DNA from: Candidatus Raymondbacteria bacterium RIFOXYA2_FULL_49_16
GTDB lineage: Bacteria; Fibrobacterota; OXYB2-FULL-49-7; XYB2-FULL-49-35
Assembly (NCBI GenBank): GCA_001789205.1
Contig: MFYT01000004.1
Coordinates: 1 to 64,000, forward strand
Length of the DNA: 64,000 nucleotides
Direction of reading: 5' to 3'
The notes under the pieces were generated by a model. That model saw only the letters and a program-made list of their open reading frames with translations. It had not been told where the DNA came from and did not search any database. Made by a program: the position numbers and the translations under genes. Shown in pieces: positions 29,441 to 39,950 of this stretch (within the stretch, counting starts at the first letter, position 1; the number at the start of each line of letters is the position of its first letter).

Positions 29441-29457
29441 CATAGTAAAATTTACCT

Positions 29458-30534
29458 ATGAAAGAAACCATCCAGGATCTGTCCGATAAGCTCAAAGATC
29501 TGTACGCCATCCTGAAAATCGAGGAGCGCACGGCAAAAGTCGCTGAACTCGAAAAACAGAGCATGGCGTCCGATTTCTGGAACTCCCAGGAGCGCGCCCA
29601 GAAAGTGCTCAAGGCCATCAAAATTGAAAAGAAATGGCTCAACGACTATGCCGCTGCCGGAAAGACCATTGCCGACGCCACTCTCTTTCTCGAAATGCTC
29701 AACGAAGGCGACGATCCTGAGACGCGCGCCGAACTCGAGCGCTCCCTTAAAACCGCGGGCGCGCAGGTCGAGGCGCTGCAGCTTGCCAAAATGCTTGGCG
29801 GTGAAGACGACGCGTGCGACGCCATCTTTGAAATCAACGCGGGCGCAGGCGGCACCGAGGCCCAGGACTGGGCCAGCATGCTCCTGCGCATGTACACCCG
29901 CTATTGCGAGCGCAGGGGGTTCGAGGCCCAGCTGGTCGATGTCCAACCCGGCGAAGAAGCGGGCATAAAAAGCGCAGTGCTCGAAGTCAAAGGCGATTTC
30001 GCGTTCGGCTATCTCAAAGCCGAGGTGGGCGTGCACCGGCTGGTGCGCATCTCCCCCTACGATTCAAACGCCCGGCGCCATACCTCCTTTGCTTCAGCCT
30101 ATGTCATTCCAATCCAGGAGGAAGTCGACTTAAAAATCGAGGAAATGGACATTCGCGTCGACACCTACCGTTCGGGCGGCGCGGGTGGCCAGCACGTGAA
30201 CAAGACCGATTCAGCCGTGCGCATGACCCACATTCCTACGGGAATCGTGGCGCAGAGCCAAACCGAACGCTCACAGCTGAAAAACCGTGACAGCTGCTTC
30301 AAACTCCTCAAGGTGCGCGTGTTCCAGCACTTTCGCGAACAGCAGGAAAAAGAGCGCGATAAAAAATCGTTCGAGAAAAAAAAGATCGAATGGGGCAGCC
30401 AGATACGCTCCTATGTCCTGCACCCCTACAACTTGGTTAAAGACCTGCGCACCGATGTTGAAACATCAAACACCTCGGCGGTGCTCGACGGTGACCTTGA
30501 TGATTTCATCAGGTCCTTCCTGCTGAAATTCTAG
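29458..30534 (+). CDS. prfB: Peptide chain release factor 2
   Basis: A 358-residue factor that releases peptides at UGA and UAA stops. It contains INAGAGGTEAQDWASMLLRMY, the recognition segment ISPYDSNARRHTSFAS (SPY rather than the SPF of E. coli) and the catalytic GGQ at 243-245 (GGAGGQHVNKTDSAVR). The frame runs uninterrupted from MKETIQDLSDKLKDLYAIL, so there is no programmed +1 frameshift. Because this organism also reads some UGA codons as selenocysteine, this factor competes with SelB. Confidence 0.97.
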   Translation: MKETIQDLSDKLKDLYAILKIEERTAKVAELEKQSMASDFWNSQERAQKVLKAIKIEKKWLNDYAAAGKTIADATLFLEMLNEGDDPETRAELERSLKTAGAQVEALQLAKMLGGEDDACDAIFEINAGAGGTEAQDWASMLLRMYTRYCERRGFEAQLVDVQPGEEAGIKSAVLEVKGDFAFGYLKAEVGVHRLVRISPYDSNARRHTSFASAYVIPIQEEVDLKIEEMDIRVDTYRSGGAGGQHVNKTDSAVRMTHIPTGIVAQSQTERSQLKNRDSCFKLLKVRVFQHFREQQEKERDKKSFEKKKIEWGSQIRSYVLHPYNLVKDLRTDVETSNTSAVLDGDLDDFIRSFLLKF

Positions 30535-30568
30535 GGCCGCGCGTCACGGCTGTCCGCGGAGCCTCTGC

Positions 30569-32146
30569 ATGACCGAATCGGCGAAAAAAAACCTTCCCTT
30601 GTTCCTGACGGCGTGCCTTTTTACGCTGTCGCGCCTCCTTTTCCTGTCCGCAACCCCCTACGAATGGGATTCAGTAAACTATGCCCTTGCCTTGGACAAC
30701 TTCTCCATTCCCGACAGCCTGCCCCACCCACCCGGCTACATTTTCTATGTGCTCGCGGGCCGGTTCTTCGCCCTCTTCACCGGCGACCCTGTGCGCGCCC
30801 TGGTCGCGGTGAACATAGTTGCCGGTCTTGTCACCCTGGTCTTCATCTACCGCACGTGCAGGCTCTCGGGTTCGCGCCGCGCGGGAACGGTTGCCGCGCT
30901 CCTTTTTACTTTGAATCCCCTCAGCTGGTTTTATGGTGAAGTTGCAGAGATCTATGCCATGGAAGCCGCGCTATCCGTATGCACGGCTTATTTTTTCCTT
31001 AAGCACCATAAAATACACCGGCATTATCCCATGATACGGGGCACGCTGCTCCTGGGCATTGCGGGCGGATTCAGGCAAAACACCGAGATTTTCCTCCTGC
31101 CCCTCTGGTTTTTCCTCATCTTTTCAGGAGCAAGCACTGCCGGATACCGGATAGCGCACCTACTTCTGCTGGCCACGGCCACCAGTCTCTGGTTTGTGCC
31201 CACAATCCTCAACTGCGGCGGTATTGCGGCCTATCTTAAGCTATCGAGCGATACGGTACTCCCTTTTTTCAGGGACAGCTCGCTCTTCTATGGCGCGCCG
31301 CTGGCGCACCATGCGATCATGGCGGCGAAACTGGCCTTCTGGATCGCCCTCTATTTCGGCCTCTGCCTTGCAGTATCGTTTCTTGTTAAAAAACAGACAG
31401 GTCTTGAGCCCCTAGACCGTGACGAACGCCGCTTCTTCGCCCTTTGGACCCTGCCAGCCATTCTCTTTTTTGCCTTGGTATATATCGCAAAGCCCGGGTA
31501 TCTTCTCTTCCTGCTGCCTCCCGTGGTAATCGCCGCGGCGCTCCACCTCTCCGCTTTTGCCCCCCAGGTCCGGAAACTTGCGCTTCTCACCGTGCTCATC
31601 ATTCTTCCCGGACTGCTCTATTTTTTTTCTCCCGGTGTTGGCGGCAATGAGATGAAGCTGCGGCTTTTACCCGACGCACCGGTCCTGTCCAGCGGTTTCA
31701 AACGGCTTTTTAGATACACGGCCGCGGACATCCGCTTTTCGGACAAGAAGAACAACGCCTTCAGGGACTGCGTCGCCCATGGTATGCGCGATCCATCCGC
31801 AACGGCCTTTGTTTTCACCAACTTCTCTGACTGGAGTTTTCGGACCGCCACCTACTTCTTTCCCGAAGTAGAATCGCACTATTTTGTCCTCGATCCTTCG
31901 TACAACACCCTCTGCCATACCCAGTATCAATACGGGAAACTCTTCGATTTTTCCGACGACAGCGTCCTGATAAAAAACGAACGGATTTTTCTTTTTATCA
32001 GCGAGTATTCGGTCCATGCCAGCCAACTACGCTCAGCAGGGTATGCCAGGCACGAATGTAAAAACGGCGCAGGGTATTACGTTTTCAAGGAAAATACCGT
32101 GAGCGGACTCTCATTCGCACACGGAACAGTGTCGGTCCTGCCCTAA
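30569..32146 (+). CDS. Polytopic membrane protein, GT39/DUF2723-like glycosyltransferase
   Basis: A 525-residue protein with about ten hydrophobic segments. The N-terminal loop ATPYEWDSVNYALALDNF and the motif HPPGYIFYVLAGR match the lipid-phosphate-sugar transferase (PMT/GT-C) superfamily, where an acidic residue in the first loop is catalytic. EVAEIYAMEAA resembles a second loop motif. It probably transfers a sugar from a polyprenyl donor outside the membrane; acceptor unknown. It starts 34 bases after prfB and seems unrelated to its neighbours. Confidence 0.75.
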   Translation: MTESAKKNLPLFLTACLFTLSRLLFLSATPYEWDSVNYALALDNFSIPDSLPHPPGYIFYVLAGRFFALFTGDPVRALVAVNIVAGLVTLVFIYRTCRLSGSRRAGTVAALLFTLNPLSWFYGEVAEIYAMEAALSVCTAYFFLKHHKIHRHYPMIRGTLLLGIAGGFRQNTEIFLLPLWFFLIFSGASTAGYRIAHLLLLATATSLWFVPTILNCGGIAAYLKLSSDTVLPFFRDSSLFYGAPLAHHAIMAAKLAFWIALYFGLCLAVSFLVKKQTGLEPLDRDERRFFALWTLPAILFFALVYIAKPGYLLFLLPPVVIAAALHLSAFAPQVRKLALLTVLIILPGLLYFFSPGVGGNEMKLRLLPDAPVLSSGFKRLFRYTAADIRFSDKKNNAFRDCVAHGMRDPSATAFVFTNFSDWSFRTATYFFPEVESHYFVLDPSYNTLCHTQYQYGKLFDFSDDSVLIKNERIFLFISEYSVHASQLRSAGYARHECKNGAGYYVFKENTVSGLSFAHGTVSVLP

Positions 32147-32150
32147 GCGC

Positions 32151-32180
32151 CCCCGCACTATCCCACACTATCCTGCGGGG
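32151..32180 (+). terminator. Possible transcription terminator hairpin
   Basis: A hairpin of CCCCGCA (32151-32157) with TGCGGGG (32174-32180) lies just after the GT39-like gene. The T-run is weak (AATGTTTACT), so this is uncertain. Confidence 0.35.
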
Positions 32181-32260
32181 AATGTTTACTTCATCGCCGC
32201 TGATTTTGTATTTTAATTGTGTTCTATCCGTCGCAATCACCACAACAAGGAGAAACGTTT

Positions 32261-33511
32261 TTGAAGACAACGGTATCTGAAAAAGACCCCTGCACCCGTT
32301 CCATAGCCGTCGAGGTCGACGAGGAACAGGTACAGAAGAAAATCGAGGAACTGCTCGGCAAGTATAAGAAAAGCGTCCAGGTCCCCGGGTTCAGGCCCGG
32401 TAAAGTACCCCGCGAAATTATCGAGAAGCGTTTTGGAAAAGGCGTCCGCGACGAAGCGATCGAGGATGTTGTCAGCGACTCGTTCAAAGAAGTCTGCGCA
32501 AAGGAAAATCTGCGGCCCATCAACCGTCCGGTCATTACATCGCTGAAGGCCGATGAAGGCGCGCCCCTGTCGTATCAGGCGGACGTTGAAATCGACCCGC
32601 CGCTCGAACTGAGCGTATACAAAGACCTGGGTGTCACCATTGAAAAAAAAACAGTGGCGGACAAGGACGTCGATACCGTGGTTGAAGAACTGCGTGACCG
32701 TCTGGCCACACTCACCACGGTCCAGCGCCCCCTGCGTGCGGGCGACTTCGCCCTGCTCGAATACCGGAAAGTAGTTATCGGCGGCGTTGAAAAAAAAGAC
32801 GCTGAAAATCCAAAATATCCTGTTGAAATCCGTAAAGGCGCTCCGGACGATTTCCAGCAACAGCTCATCGGTTGCGCGGCAGGAGAGGAAAAGACCGTTA
32901 CATTCACTTTCAAGTCCGATTATAGTGTCAAAGATCTTGCCGGAAAAGACGCCTCATTTACCATATTTGTTAAAGAGGTCAAGGAGAAAAACCTTCCCAC
33001 AGCCGACGACGCCTTTGCCAAGGAGGTCAACCCTGAGGCCGCGACCATGGTGGACCTGCGCGAACAGCTGAAAAAAGAGCTGGAGCAGGAAAACGCCCGG
33101 GCCGCCCTGGGCAAGGCGCACACCGAAGCCATTGCCGCGATCGTGGCGAAAAACACCATACACATTCCCGCGTCACGCTTGCAGAGCTTCCTTTCGCTTT
33201 CATACGATAATTTTAAGAACCAGTATAATAACACCACTATTTCCTTTGAGGAGTTCTGCGAAAAAAACAGGGAGCCCGCGATCACCGAGCTCAAACGGTA
33301 CAAGATCCTCGACTGGGTTGCGGCAAAGGAAAACATCAAGGCCTCCACCGAAGAGGTCGACGCCGAAATCCGGCGCCTCGCTGCCATGCGGGGAGCGTCA
33401 TTCGACGAAACCAAGGCGGCATTGCGAAAAAACGGCGCCATTATCAACATCCGGGACGATCTCCGCGAGCGCAAGGCCCTAAACTTCCTGGTAAACCACA
33501 CGGGAGACTGA
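32261..33511 (+). CDS. tig: Trigger factor
   Basis: About 416 residues. The chaperone and peptidyl-prolyl isomerase binds nascent chains at the ribosome exit. The ribosome-binding signature is [19 protein letters not shown] (about 39-57), followed by the FKBP-like domain ([12 protein letters not shown] region) and the helical chaperone domain. I set the start at TTG 32261 because a perfect AAGGAGA lies 8 bases upstream and the protein then begins [10 protein letters not shown] as in homologues; a frame from GTG 32219 would add 14 residues. It heads the tig-clpP-clpX operon. Confidence 0.95.
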   Translation: MKTTVSEKDPCTRSIAVEVDEEQVQKKIEELLGKYKKSVQVPGFRPGKVPREIIEKRFGKGVRDEAIEDVVSDSFKEVCAKENLRPINRPVITSLKADEGAPLSYQADVEIDPPLELSVYKDLGVTIEKKTVADKDVDTVVEELRDRLATLTTVQRPLRAGDFALLEYRKVVIGGVEKKDAENPKYPVEIRKGAPDDFQQQLIGCAAGEEKTVTFTFKSDYSVKDLAGKDASFTIFVKEVKEKNLPTADDAFAKEVNPEAATMVDLREQLKKELEQENARAALGKAHTEAIAAIVAKNTIHIPASRLQSFLSLSYDNFKNQYNNTTISFEEFCEKNREPAITELKRYKILDWVAAKENIKASTEEVDAEIRRLAAMRGASFDETKAALRKNGAIINIRDDLRERKALNFLVNHTGD

Positions 33512-33512
33512 C

Positions 33513-34094
33513 ATGCTTATTCCAATGGTCATTGAACAGACCGGCCGCGGCGAACGGTCGTACGACATTTATTCCCGCCTTCTCAAGGAGCGCATCATCT
33601 TCATTGGCACTGAAATCGACGACAACGTAGCCAATCTGATCATGGCGCAACTCATCTTCCTGGAATACGAGGATCCGGACAAGGATATCAGCCTCTATAT
33701 AAACAGTCCGGGCGGCATGGTGTCCGCAGGTCTGGCCATATACGACACTATGCAGTTCGTGAAACCCGATATCTCGACCATCTGCATGGGCCAGGCCAGC
33801 AGCATGGGAGCGATTCTTCTCTGCGCCGGCGAAAAGGGCAAGCGTTTCGCGCTGCCCAACTCCCGGGTCATGATCCACCAGCCCATGGGCGGCATTGGCG
33901 GCCAGGCAACGGACATCCAAATACACGCCAAGGAAATATTGAACATTAAAACCCGCCTCAACCAGATTCTTGCCGCGCATACAGGTCAATCCGCGGAAAA
34001 AATCGCGCACGATTCTGACCGCAACTTCTTTATGAACGCCGAAGAGGCGCTCACCTACGGCATCATTGATGAAATAATCAAGGACAGGAAATAA
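33513..34094 (+). CDS. clpP: ATP-dependent Clp protease, proteolytic subunit
   Basis: A 193-residue serine peptidase with nucleophile Ser97 in [11 protein letters not shown], His122 in [11 protein letters not shown] and the catalytic Asp near 167 (AHDSDRNFF). Length and spacing match ClpP of other bacteria. It assembles into a double heptamer fed by ClpX. It begins 2 bases after tig and is followed by clpX 5 bases later, the standard gene order. Confidence 0.98.
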   Translation: MLIPMVIEQTGRGERSYDIYSRLLKERIIFIGTEIDDNVANLIMAQLIFLEYEDPDKDISLYINSPGGMVSAGLAIYDTMQFVKPDISTICMGQASSMGAILLCAGEKGKRFALPNSRVMIHQPMGGIGGQATDIQIHAKEILNIKTRLNQILAAHTGQSAEKIAHDSDRNFFMNAEEALTYGIIDEIIKDRK

Positions 34095-34099
34095 CCTCC

Positions 34100-35341
34100 A
34101 TGGCCAACTACACGCGGCTTGCTTGTTCGTTCTGCGGCAAGGCATCGGCTGAGGTGGGAAAACTCATCACCGGTCCGGACGTCAACATCTGCGACCGCTG
34201 CATTACCATGTGCAATGAGATCATCGCGGACGAGTCGCGCGCAAAGACCGGCCAGACCGCCATTGCCATGCCCACGCCCGCGCAGATCAAGGCCGACCTC
34301 GACCGGTACGTGATAGGCCAGGAAATCGCCAAACAGAACCTCGCGGTCCTTGTCTACAACCATTACAAGCGGATCAACGAACCGGCTTCCGCCACCGTTG
34401 AGATCGAAAAATCGAATATTCTTCTTATGGGCCCCACTGGTTGCGGCAAAACGCTCCTGGCCCAAACCCTGGCGCGGTCGCTCAAGGTCCCGTTTACAAT
34501 CGCCGACGCCACAGTGCTTACCGAAGCCGGGTATGTGGGCGAAGATGTTGAAAACATTCTGGTGCGTCTGCTGCAGGCCGCCAACCACGACGTGGCAGCC
34601 GCGGAACGGGGCATTGTGTATATCGATGAAATCGACAAGATAACCCGGAAATCAGCCAATCCATCAATAACGCGCGACGTATCGGGTGAAGGTGTGCAGC
34701 AGGGCCTGTTGAAGATCCTCGAAGGATCGGTCACCGCAGTGCCGCCAAAAGGCGGCCGCAAGCACCCCGAGCAAAACCTCATCAACATCAACACGAAAAA
34801 CATCCTCTTTATCTGCGGCGGCGCCTTTGAAGGACTCGAGGACGTGATCGCGCGCCGGACTGGCAAAGGCCGCATGGGATTTACGGGCAAGGAACGGCGG
34901 TCCATTATCCGTGAGCGCAACGACCTGCTGGCCCTGGTCGAGCCCGAGGACCTTATCCACTACGGCCTTATTCCCGAGCTCGTGGGAAGGCTTCCGGTCA
35001 TCACGCCCGTGCAGGAGTTGGACAAAGACGCCTTGCGCGCCATCCTCACCGAGCCGCGGAACGCCATCATCAAACAATACCGCCGCCTGCTTGAACTGGA
35101 CGATGTTGAGCTTACCATCACGGACTGCGCGCTTGATGAAATCGTGAAGATCGCCCACAAAAAAAAGACCGGCGCACGTTCCCTGCGCCTGGTCCTTGAA
35201 AAAATCATGATAAAGGTGATGTACGAGATCCCGGAACAGAAAGAGATCCGCGAGGTGGTCATCGACGCTGGGGTCATTCAAGGCGAGAAGCGGCCCACAT
35301 ACGTCTATCGTGAACAGAAAGCGAAAAAACTCGCCTCATAA
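34100..35341 (+). CDS. clpX: ATP-dependent Clp protease, ATP-binding subunit ClpX
   Basis: A 413-residue AAA+ unfoldase. The N-terminal zinc-binding domain uses Cys9, Cys12, Cys31 and Cys34. Walker A is GPTGCGKT at about 112-119, Walker B is [10 protein letters not shown], and the conserved [11 protein letters not shown] and RRTGKG loops are present. It recognises substrates and threads them into ClpP. Its end overlaps the convergent Gfo/Idh/MocA gene by 6 bases. Confidence 0.98.
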   Translation: MANYTRLACSFCGKASAEVGKLITGPDVNICDRCITMCNEIIADESRAKTGQTAIAMPTPAQIKADLDRYVIGQEIAKQNLAVLVYNHYKRINEPASATVEIEKSNILLMGPTGCGKTLLAQTLARSLKVPFTIADATVLTEAGYVGEDVENILVRLLQAANHDVAAAERGIVYIDEIDKITRKSANPSITRDVSGEGVQQGLLKILEGSVTAVPPKGGRKHPEQNLININTKNILFICGGAFEGLEDVIARRTGKGRMGFTGKERRSIIRERNDLLALVEPEDLIHYGLIPELVGRLPVITPVQELDKDALRAILTEPRNAIIKQYRRLLELDDVELTITDCALDEIVKIAHKKKTGARSLRLVLEKIMIKVMYEIPEQKEIREVVIDAGVIQGEKRPTYVYREQKAKKLAS

Positions 35342-36346
35342 CCGGTTTTCATAGATCGCCAGCACCACATCAGTTGCCATGCGCGCGGATTCTCCGGATA
35401 TTGCCGGTTCCCTGTTGTTTTTGACAGCATCGATAAAGTCCCGGATAATGGCCTCGTGCCCTGCGGTCTCTTTTACCGCCGCGCTGGTCGCGCTATCGTG
35501 GACGGCAAAACCCTTGGATTGCGTGGGATTTTCCATGCCTTCGATGTTCCACACGGTTATCACATCGTTCTCCATGATAAAAGCGCCTTTGTCCGTATGA
35601 ATATGCAATTGCGCTGGAAATCCGGGCTTTGCCGCTGTTGAGGCAATAACGGTCGCGATCATGTTGTTGGGATACATCAGCAGGGCCGCCCCATGGTCTT
35701 CGACTTCAATATCGTGTGCATAGGTCCCCAGGGCGCTGACAACGCGTAATGGTTTGCCGAAAAACCAGCAGAGAATATCGATGTTGTGCGCGGCCTGGTG
35801 CATGAAGGGCCCGCCGCCATCGTATTTCCGCGAACCCCGGTAGGCCGCGCTGTTGTAATAGGCCTGGGGCCGGTAAAATTTTGCGATAAGGTCCGCAGCA
35901 AACACACGTCCAAGGGCGCCTGAATCGAGCAGCTGCTTTACAACAACATTGTCCGGACTCATGCGCCGCTGAAAAGCGACACTGAGTTTTACCCCATGCT
36001 CCTTGCACTCGCGGATCATGAGGTCCATTGCTTCACGGGTTACATCGAGCGGCTTTTCGGTGAGCACATGCTTGTTCAGGCGCGCGGCGGCAACCGCACC
36101 TTCGTGGTGCAGTCCATTTGGCGTGGTGACAATGACCGCGTCACAGGTATCGGCAAACGCTTCGAGCGAAAAGGCGACGGGGACTGCCGGATGGCCCTCT
36201 GGTACCACTGGCGCGGTGGCGCTCCGTGACACCACGCCTGTCACGCATGCGCCTGGAATGGCGCGTATTGCCGCGCAATAGGTGCGGCACATGCTGCCCG
36301 AACCAATGATCACGAACCTGAAATTGTTTTCCAAGGATACGGTCAT
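35336..36346 (-). CDS. Gfo/Idh/MocA family oxidoreductase
   Basis: About 336 residues. The N-terminal Rossmann domain has [17 protein letters not shown], and the active-site motif [15 protein letters not shown] carries the conserved Lys. The C-terminal domain includes [20 protein letters not shown], typical of sugar-linked dehydrogenases. It is NAD(P)-dependent; the substrate is unknown. I choose the ATG at 36346 because it overlaps the stop of the DUF362 gene as ATGA, indicating coupling; a longer frame from 36451 would lie deep inside that gene. Confidence 0.88.
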   Translation of the reverse strand: MTVSLENNFRFVIIGSGSMCRTYCAAIRAIPGACVTGVVSRSATAPVVPEGHPAVPVAFSLEAFADTCDAVIVTTPNGLHHEGAVAAARLNKHVLTEKPLDVTREAMDLMIRECKEHGVKLSVAFQRRMSPDNVVVKQLLDSGALGRVFAADLIAKFYRPQAYYNSAAYRGSRKYDGGGPFMHQAAHNIDILCWFFGKPLRVVSALGTYAHDIEVEDHGAALLMYPNNMIATVIASTAAKPGFPAQLHIHTDKGAFIMENDVITVWNIEGMENPTQSKGFAVHDSATSAAVKETAGHEAIIRDFIDAVKNNREPAISGESARMATDVVLAIYENRL

Positions 36347-38619
36347 TTCAGATATATCAGCTGCCGTGTCAGGACAGCATTGTTGGCCTTTAAACACGCG
36401 AAATATACTCCGCTCATGACTTCTTTGCCGTTTGCGTCTGTTCCATGCCACAAAACCGCCTGGCGGCTGGCGGCCCTGCGGCTTTTGTATATGTCTGCCA
36501 CCTTACGTCCGGAAGCGTCGTATATCCCGAGCAATACAGGCGCATTGCTCTTTGGCAAAGTAAAGGATATTTTCACCGTGCTGTTGAAGGGATTGGGGCT
36601 GCTGGCCAATATCATTTTTGTTCCTTGGGCAACACCCGCCTTCTCAACCGCCACGTCTGATCCCAGGTGGTAGAACGTGCCCCAAAGCGTACGGCCGCCG
36701 AAATAGGACATTTTTTGGGCCGCGGTAAAGGTGTCCGGCGTACCGAGCGTCCAGCTTGACGAACTATGCGGAACATAGCCATTGCGCTCCGTGAGGCCGC
36801 CGATATTCACCACGGCAAGGCTGAAGCCATACTCGGATCCTGACCGTCGCATCTTCACGAGAATACGATTGTCGCCTTGTTGTAAGTTTACAACGGGGAA
36901 CGAAGAGACCCTGTCATAAGTAAGATAACTCGCGTTCGTGAGCGCCTCACCGTTAATATATATCTTAATATCTCGTACCCCGCCGGCATACAACATGCCG
37001 CTCTGCGCGGTTTTGGAATAAATCCTGGAGAAAGCGTATATGATGCTGTTCGTCGCCGTATTCTGGTCCGCCACGGTCAGATCCACGTAATCCGAGGGAG
37101 AAATATATTCGGTCCATGTCTTGCCGTCCTCCTGATCGCCAGCCATGGGATTCGCGTCAGTCTCGGCAATCGCTTCGGAATCGTTTGTCGATGCGTTGAA
37201 AGGACCGAGCAAAAGCCATCTCCGGCAGCCGCGTCCATAATAATGCATAGAATGAAAATCGGTATAATTGCCCGCTCTGCCTATGGGCGCCATAAAATCA
37301 GTCCGCACGCTGCCAATGGAATCGCCGATGACCGCAATTTGGTCAAGGAACATGGTGCCGGTTCCCTTGGCATGTTCCCAGCGAAGCAGGTCAAGGTCCA
37401 TGGGGTTGATGTTTATTGTGGCGCAGGCCACGGCCTCGACGGCCACAGGATCGCCGCCTGTCATAATGAAGTTGCGGCGAAGAAACCCCGTGGACCTTCC
37501 GTTGGGATGGGAGCCGTCGCCCTCAAGAGACGCTATGCCGTCAATAACGCAATAATCCGTGGGATGGTAGGCGAACAGGTTTAGCACGGTTTCCACAAGC
37601 TCGTCATGGTCGAGCAGACTCAGCGAGTTAACGCGCGGCCGCGGATAGGTGTCGCCCACCGCATACACGCCGCGCGACACCGAGCCTATGTAGTTCTTGT
37701 GCACGCAATTAAGAACAAGATGGTCGTTAAAAGTCGTTTTCAGGACAGGAACATTGACAAGAATATCGCAATTGAGCACAGCGTCGCATGGGACATAGCC
37801 ATTGTCAGCCGTGGTGTTCGCGGTCGTCAGCGCCCCCAGGCCTATCTGGTTATTGTCCGGCACCGGATATATCTGCGGCGCCATGCCCGCCCTTTCCGAG
37901 TCGGGAATCTCATTGTAGGGCCGGCCGTCGCTCATTATTTCATTGAAATTTAAATTTATACAGTCAATTATTTTGCCCGGGTGGCGAACCCTGGCGGAAT
38001 CAGCAATCGATCCGAGCGTAAAATCGGAGTGCAGGCCTGGAAAGAAGTCTGCCCAGGTATACGAACCGAATTGAGCCAGCTCGAATATGTCAAATTCCCC
38101 ATAGCCAGCATACCCTCCGCCAGCAAGCAAGCTGATGCGTTGTGCGCCGGTACTGTCGGCTATATAATCAAGCACAGCCTGGATAATGCGTGGATCCGTC
38201 TGGTCTCCGGGCATATATTTCTGGCCTGGACAATACACAATGTTCGGCATTATGGCCACCCAGCATCCGGCGCCTTTGCCGTCAATTTTGTATTTCAATT
38301 CCGGGATGAGCGTTCCGAAATGTCTGTCCCCTGCAAGGGCCTTGAAGACCATCTCCCGCACCTCAGCCGGTGTGAGGTCCGCGGTGTCGCCCTTGGAAAA
38401 TGAAAGGAGCGGGTTGCTGGCTTTTATGATGGACACGTGCGTCTTGATGGAAGCGCCCGTAACACCATCGTAGTCATCATTCTCTCCGGAATCGTAGAAG
38501 TAACTGTCGACCACCGGGTCGTTTCCCGCGTTGTTGCGCGACGTGACAATATCAACGGCCACAAGGCATGTGACCGCAACGGCGGCAAAAAAGACCTTCT
38601 TCCTTTTGACAAATCGCAT
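36343..38619 (-). CDS. Secreted DUF362-domain protein with C-terminal sorting domain
   Basis: About 758 residues from the ATG at 38619, which has GGAGGGG six bases upstream; a GTG at 38637 is less likely. A signal peptide (VFFAAVAVTCLVAVDIV) opens the protein. The DUF362 part spans about 60-430 (LLAGGGYAGYGEFDIFE, CDILVNVPVLKTTFNDHLV, MTGGDPVAVEAVACA). A beta-rich middle follows, and the end is a FlgD-like sorting module starting SSPNPFNSTVKISF and ending RQLIYLK. DUF362 proteins often resemble ferredoxin-linked enzymes, but no iron-sulfur motif is evident here. It is coupled to the oxidoreductase gene. Confidence 0.8.
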   Translation of the reverse strand: MRFVKRKKVFFAAVAVTCLVAVDIVTSRNNAGNDPVVDSYFYDSGENDDYDGVTGASIKTHVSIIKASNPLLSFSKGDTADLTPAEVREMVFKALAGDRHFGTLIPELKYKIDGKGAGCWVAIMPNIVYCPGQKYMPGDQTDPRIIQAVLDYIADSTGAQRISLLAGGGYAGYGEFDIFELAQFGSYTWADFFPGLHSDFTLGSIADSARVRHPGKIIDCINLNFNEIMSDGRPYNEIPDSERAGMAPQIYPVPDNNQIGLGALTTANTTADNGYVPCDAVLNCDILVNVPVLKTTFNDHLVLNCVHKNYIGSVSRGVYAVGDTYPRPRVNSLSLLDHDELVETVLNLFAYHPTDYCVIDGIASLEGDGSHPNGRSTGFLRRNFIMTGGDPVAVEAVACATININPMDLDLLRWEHAKGTGTMFLDQIAVIGDSIGSVRTDFMAPIGRAGNYTDFHSMHYYGRGCRRWLLLGPFNASTNDSEAIAETDANPMAGDQEDGKTWTEYISPSDYVDLTVADQNTATNSIIYAFSRIYSKTAQSGMLYAGGVRDIKIYINGEALTNASYLTYDRVSSFPVVNLQQGDNRILVKMRRSGSEYGFSLAVVNIGGLTERNGYVPHSSSSWTLGTPDTFTAAQKMSYFGGRTLWGTFYHLGSDVAVEKAGVAQGTKMILASSPNPFNSTVKISFTLPKSNAPVLLGIYDASGRKVADIYKSRRAASRQAVLWHGTDANGKEVMSGVYFACLKANNAVLTRQLIYLK

Positions 38620-38714
38620 GATCCCCTCCCCCTCCACCCGAATGATTATAGAACAAATATCAGTATAAATCTAGATAATTACTCAATGAAAAACAAACGA
38701 ATTTTCACCTGATT

Positions 38715-39950
38715 TTATAGCAGATGGTCCACCTTCTCATCAGCGCTAAATATCAACACAAACCCGTCCACATTGTTCATGGATAAAATATCCATGACCT
38801 CTTTTTGCGTGTTGAAGACCATGAACTTGCCAGACATGCCGCGTATTTTTTTATTGAGGTTTTTCAAAAACTGCATGAACGTGGCGTCAATGTCGTCCAC
38901 GCCCTCAAAATCGAACGCTATGTTTTGCGATCCCAACGCGAGCATCTCCTGGATGCGCAGCTTGACCGGAATCATGGAATAGGCGTTCAGCCTGCCGCGC
39001 AGTTTGAGGATCCTGAAATACTTGCTCGCCTTTTCCTCGATCCCCACCTGCGATGTTTTCACAACAGCCGCTTTGAACCCTTTGCCGGCCGACCCTCTCT
39101 TTTTTCCCTTCTGCCGCGTCGAGGGATCCGCGATCTTCTTGCGCGCCAGGTAGTAATTAGTACTTACCAAAGGGCTGGTGTCGCGGTCCAGGCGCCCGAG
39201 CAGCTGGGCAAGGGGCTGGCTCTCAATCCCGATCTCGCCAATGACCCATGCGGCGCTGGCGCGCATGAGTTCAGACGGACTGGTGACCATTTCCTTTAAG
39301 TCCTTTTCCACATCGTGGTAGCCCAGGCTCCAGAGCGCTTTTACGACATTGGCGCGCACCCGGTTGTTGGTGTCGTTTTTAATGCGTAACAGCACACTCA
39401 CGCTGTTCTTGTTCTCGGTCTCCTCAAGCGCCTCCACCGCATTGGCGCGCACGCGCGAATCAGCGTCCTTGAGATAGGTGACAATGATGGCCGGCTCCTT
39501 CTTGCGCGCCATGGTGCCCAGGGTCTTCACGGCTGCGGCCCGGATCAGCTTGTTACTGTCGTTGAGCGCTTGCTGGAGAATGTCCGAGGCTGTGCGCACG
39601 CTGTTCATGGAGCGGAGCAGAAAGAGAGAATCGAACCGTTTCTTTAAGTCTGTGGAAAGAAAATCAGCGCGCAACCGTTCGAGGATTTCGGGTTCAAACT
39701 TGAGCAGAAGACCCACCAGCACGTCGCGCGTACCCGGTTCAATGGCGTTGTCCATGCTGCGCAACGTCTCCTGGATCACCGATGACGCAATACGCATAGC
39801 CTCGTCCGCGGGCATGCCTTTTTTCCCGCGGATGATCTCCATGATCATGGGCAAATTGACGTAGAAATTGTCGCGGGTTATCTGGCGAAGTCCCTCGAGC
39901 TGTTCTGTTTCCAGGGGGCTTAAAAGCAGTTCCTTGAGCGAAGCGTTCAT
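38715..39950 (-). CDS. HEAT-repeat protein with C-terminal STAS domain
   Basis: A 411-residue cytoplasmic protein. Residues about 90-290 are HEAT/PBS-type repeats (LIRAAAVKTLGTMARKKEP, DSRVRANAVEALEETENKN, NNRVRANVVKALWSLGYHD). After a basic linker, residues 310-405 form a STAS fold (YFRILKLRGRLNAYSM, IAFDFEGVDDIDATFMQFL) like anti-sigma-factor antagonists; an Asp-Ile-Asp-Ala-Thr stretch sits where a phosphorylatable Ser normally lies. I infer a regulatory or scaffold role. It is the last gene of a five-gene coupled operon and overlaps pdxA as ATGA. Confidence 0.82.
   Translation of the reverse strand: MNASLKELLLSPLETEQLEGLRQITRDNFYVNLPMIMEIIRGKKGMPADEAMRIASSVIQETLRSMDNAIEPGTRDVLVGLLLKFEPEILERLRADFLSTDLKKRFDSLFLLRSMNSVRTASDILQQALNDSNKLIRAAAVKTLGTMARKKEPAIIVTYLKDADSRVRANAVEALEETENKNSVSVLLRIKNDTNNRVRANVVKALWSLGYHDVEKDLKEMVTSPSELMRASAAWVIGEIGIESQPLAQLLGRLDRDTSPLVSTNYYLARKKIADPSTRQKGKKRGSAGKGFKAAVVKTSQVGIEEKASKYFRILKLRGRLNAYSMIPVKLRIQEMLALGSQNIAFDFEGVDDIDATFMQFLKNLNKKIRGMSGKFMVFNTQKEVMDILSMNNVDGFVLIFSADEKVDHLL

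Noticed and set aside
29458-29530. Programmed +1 frameshift site in prfB
   Set aside because: No in-frame UGA or CTTTGA slip sequence is present; the frame is continuous.
36347-36451. A 35-residue N-terminal extension of the Gfo/Idh/MocA protein
   Set aside because: It lies inside the DUF362 gene; ATGA coupling at 36346 is more convincing.
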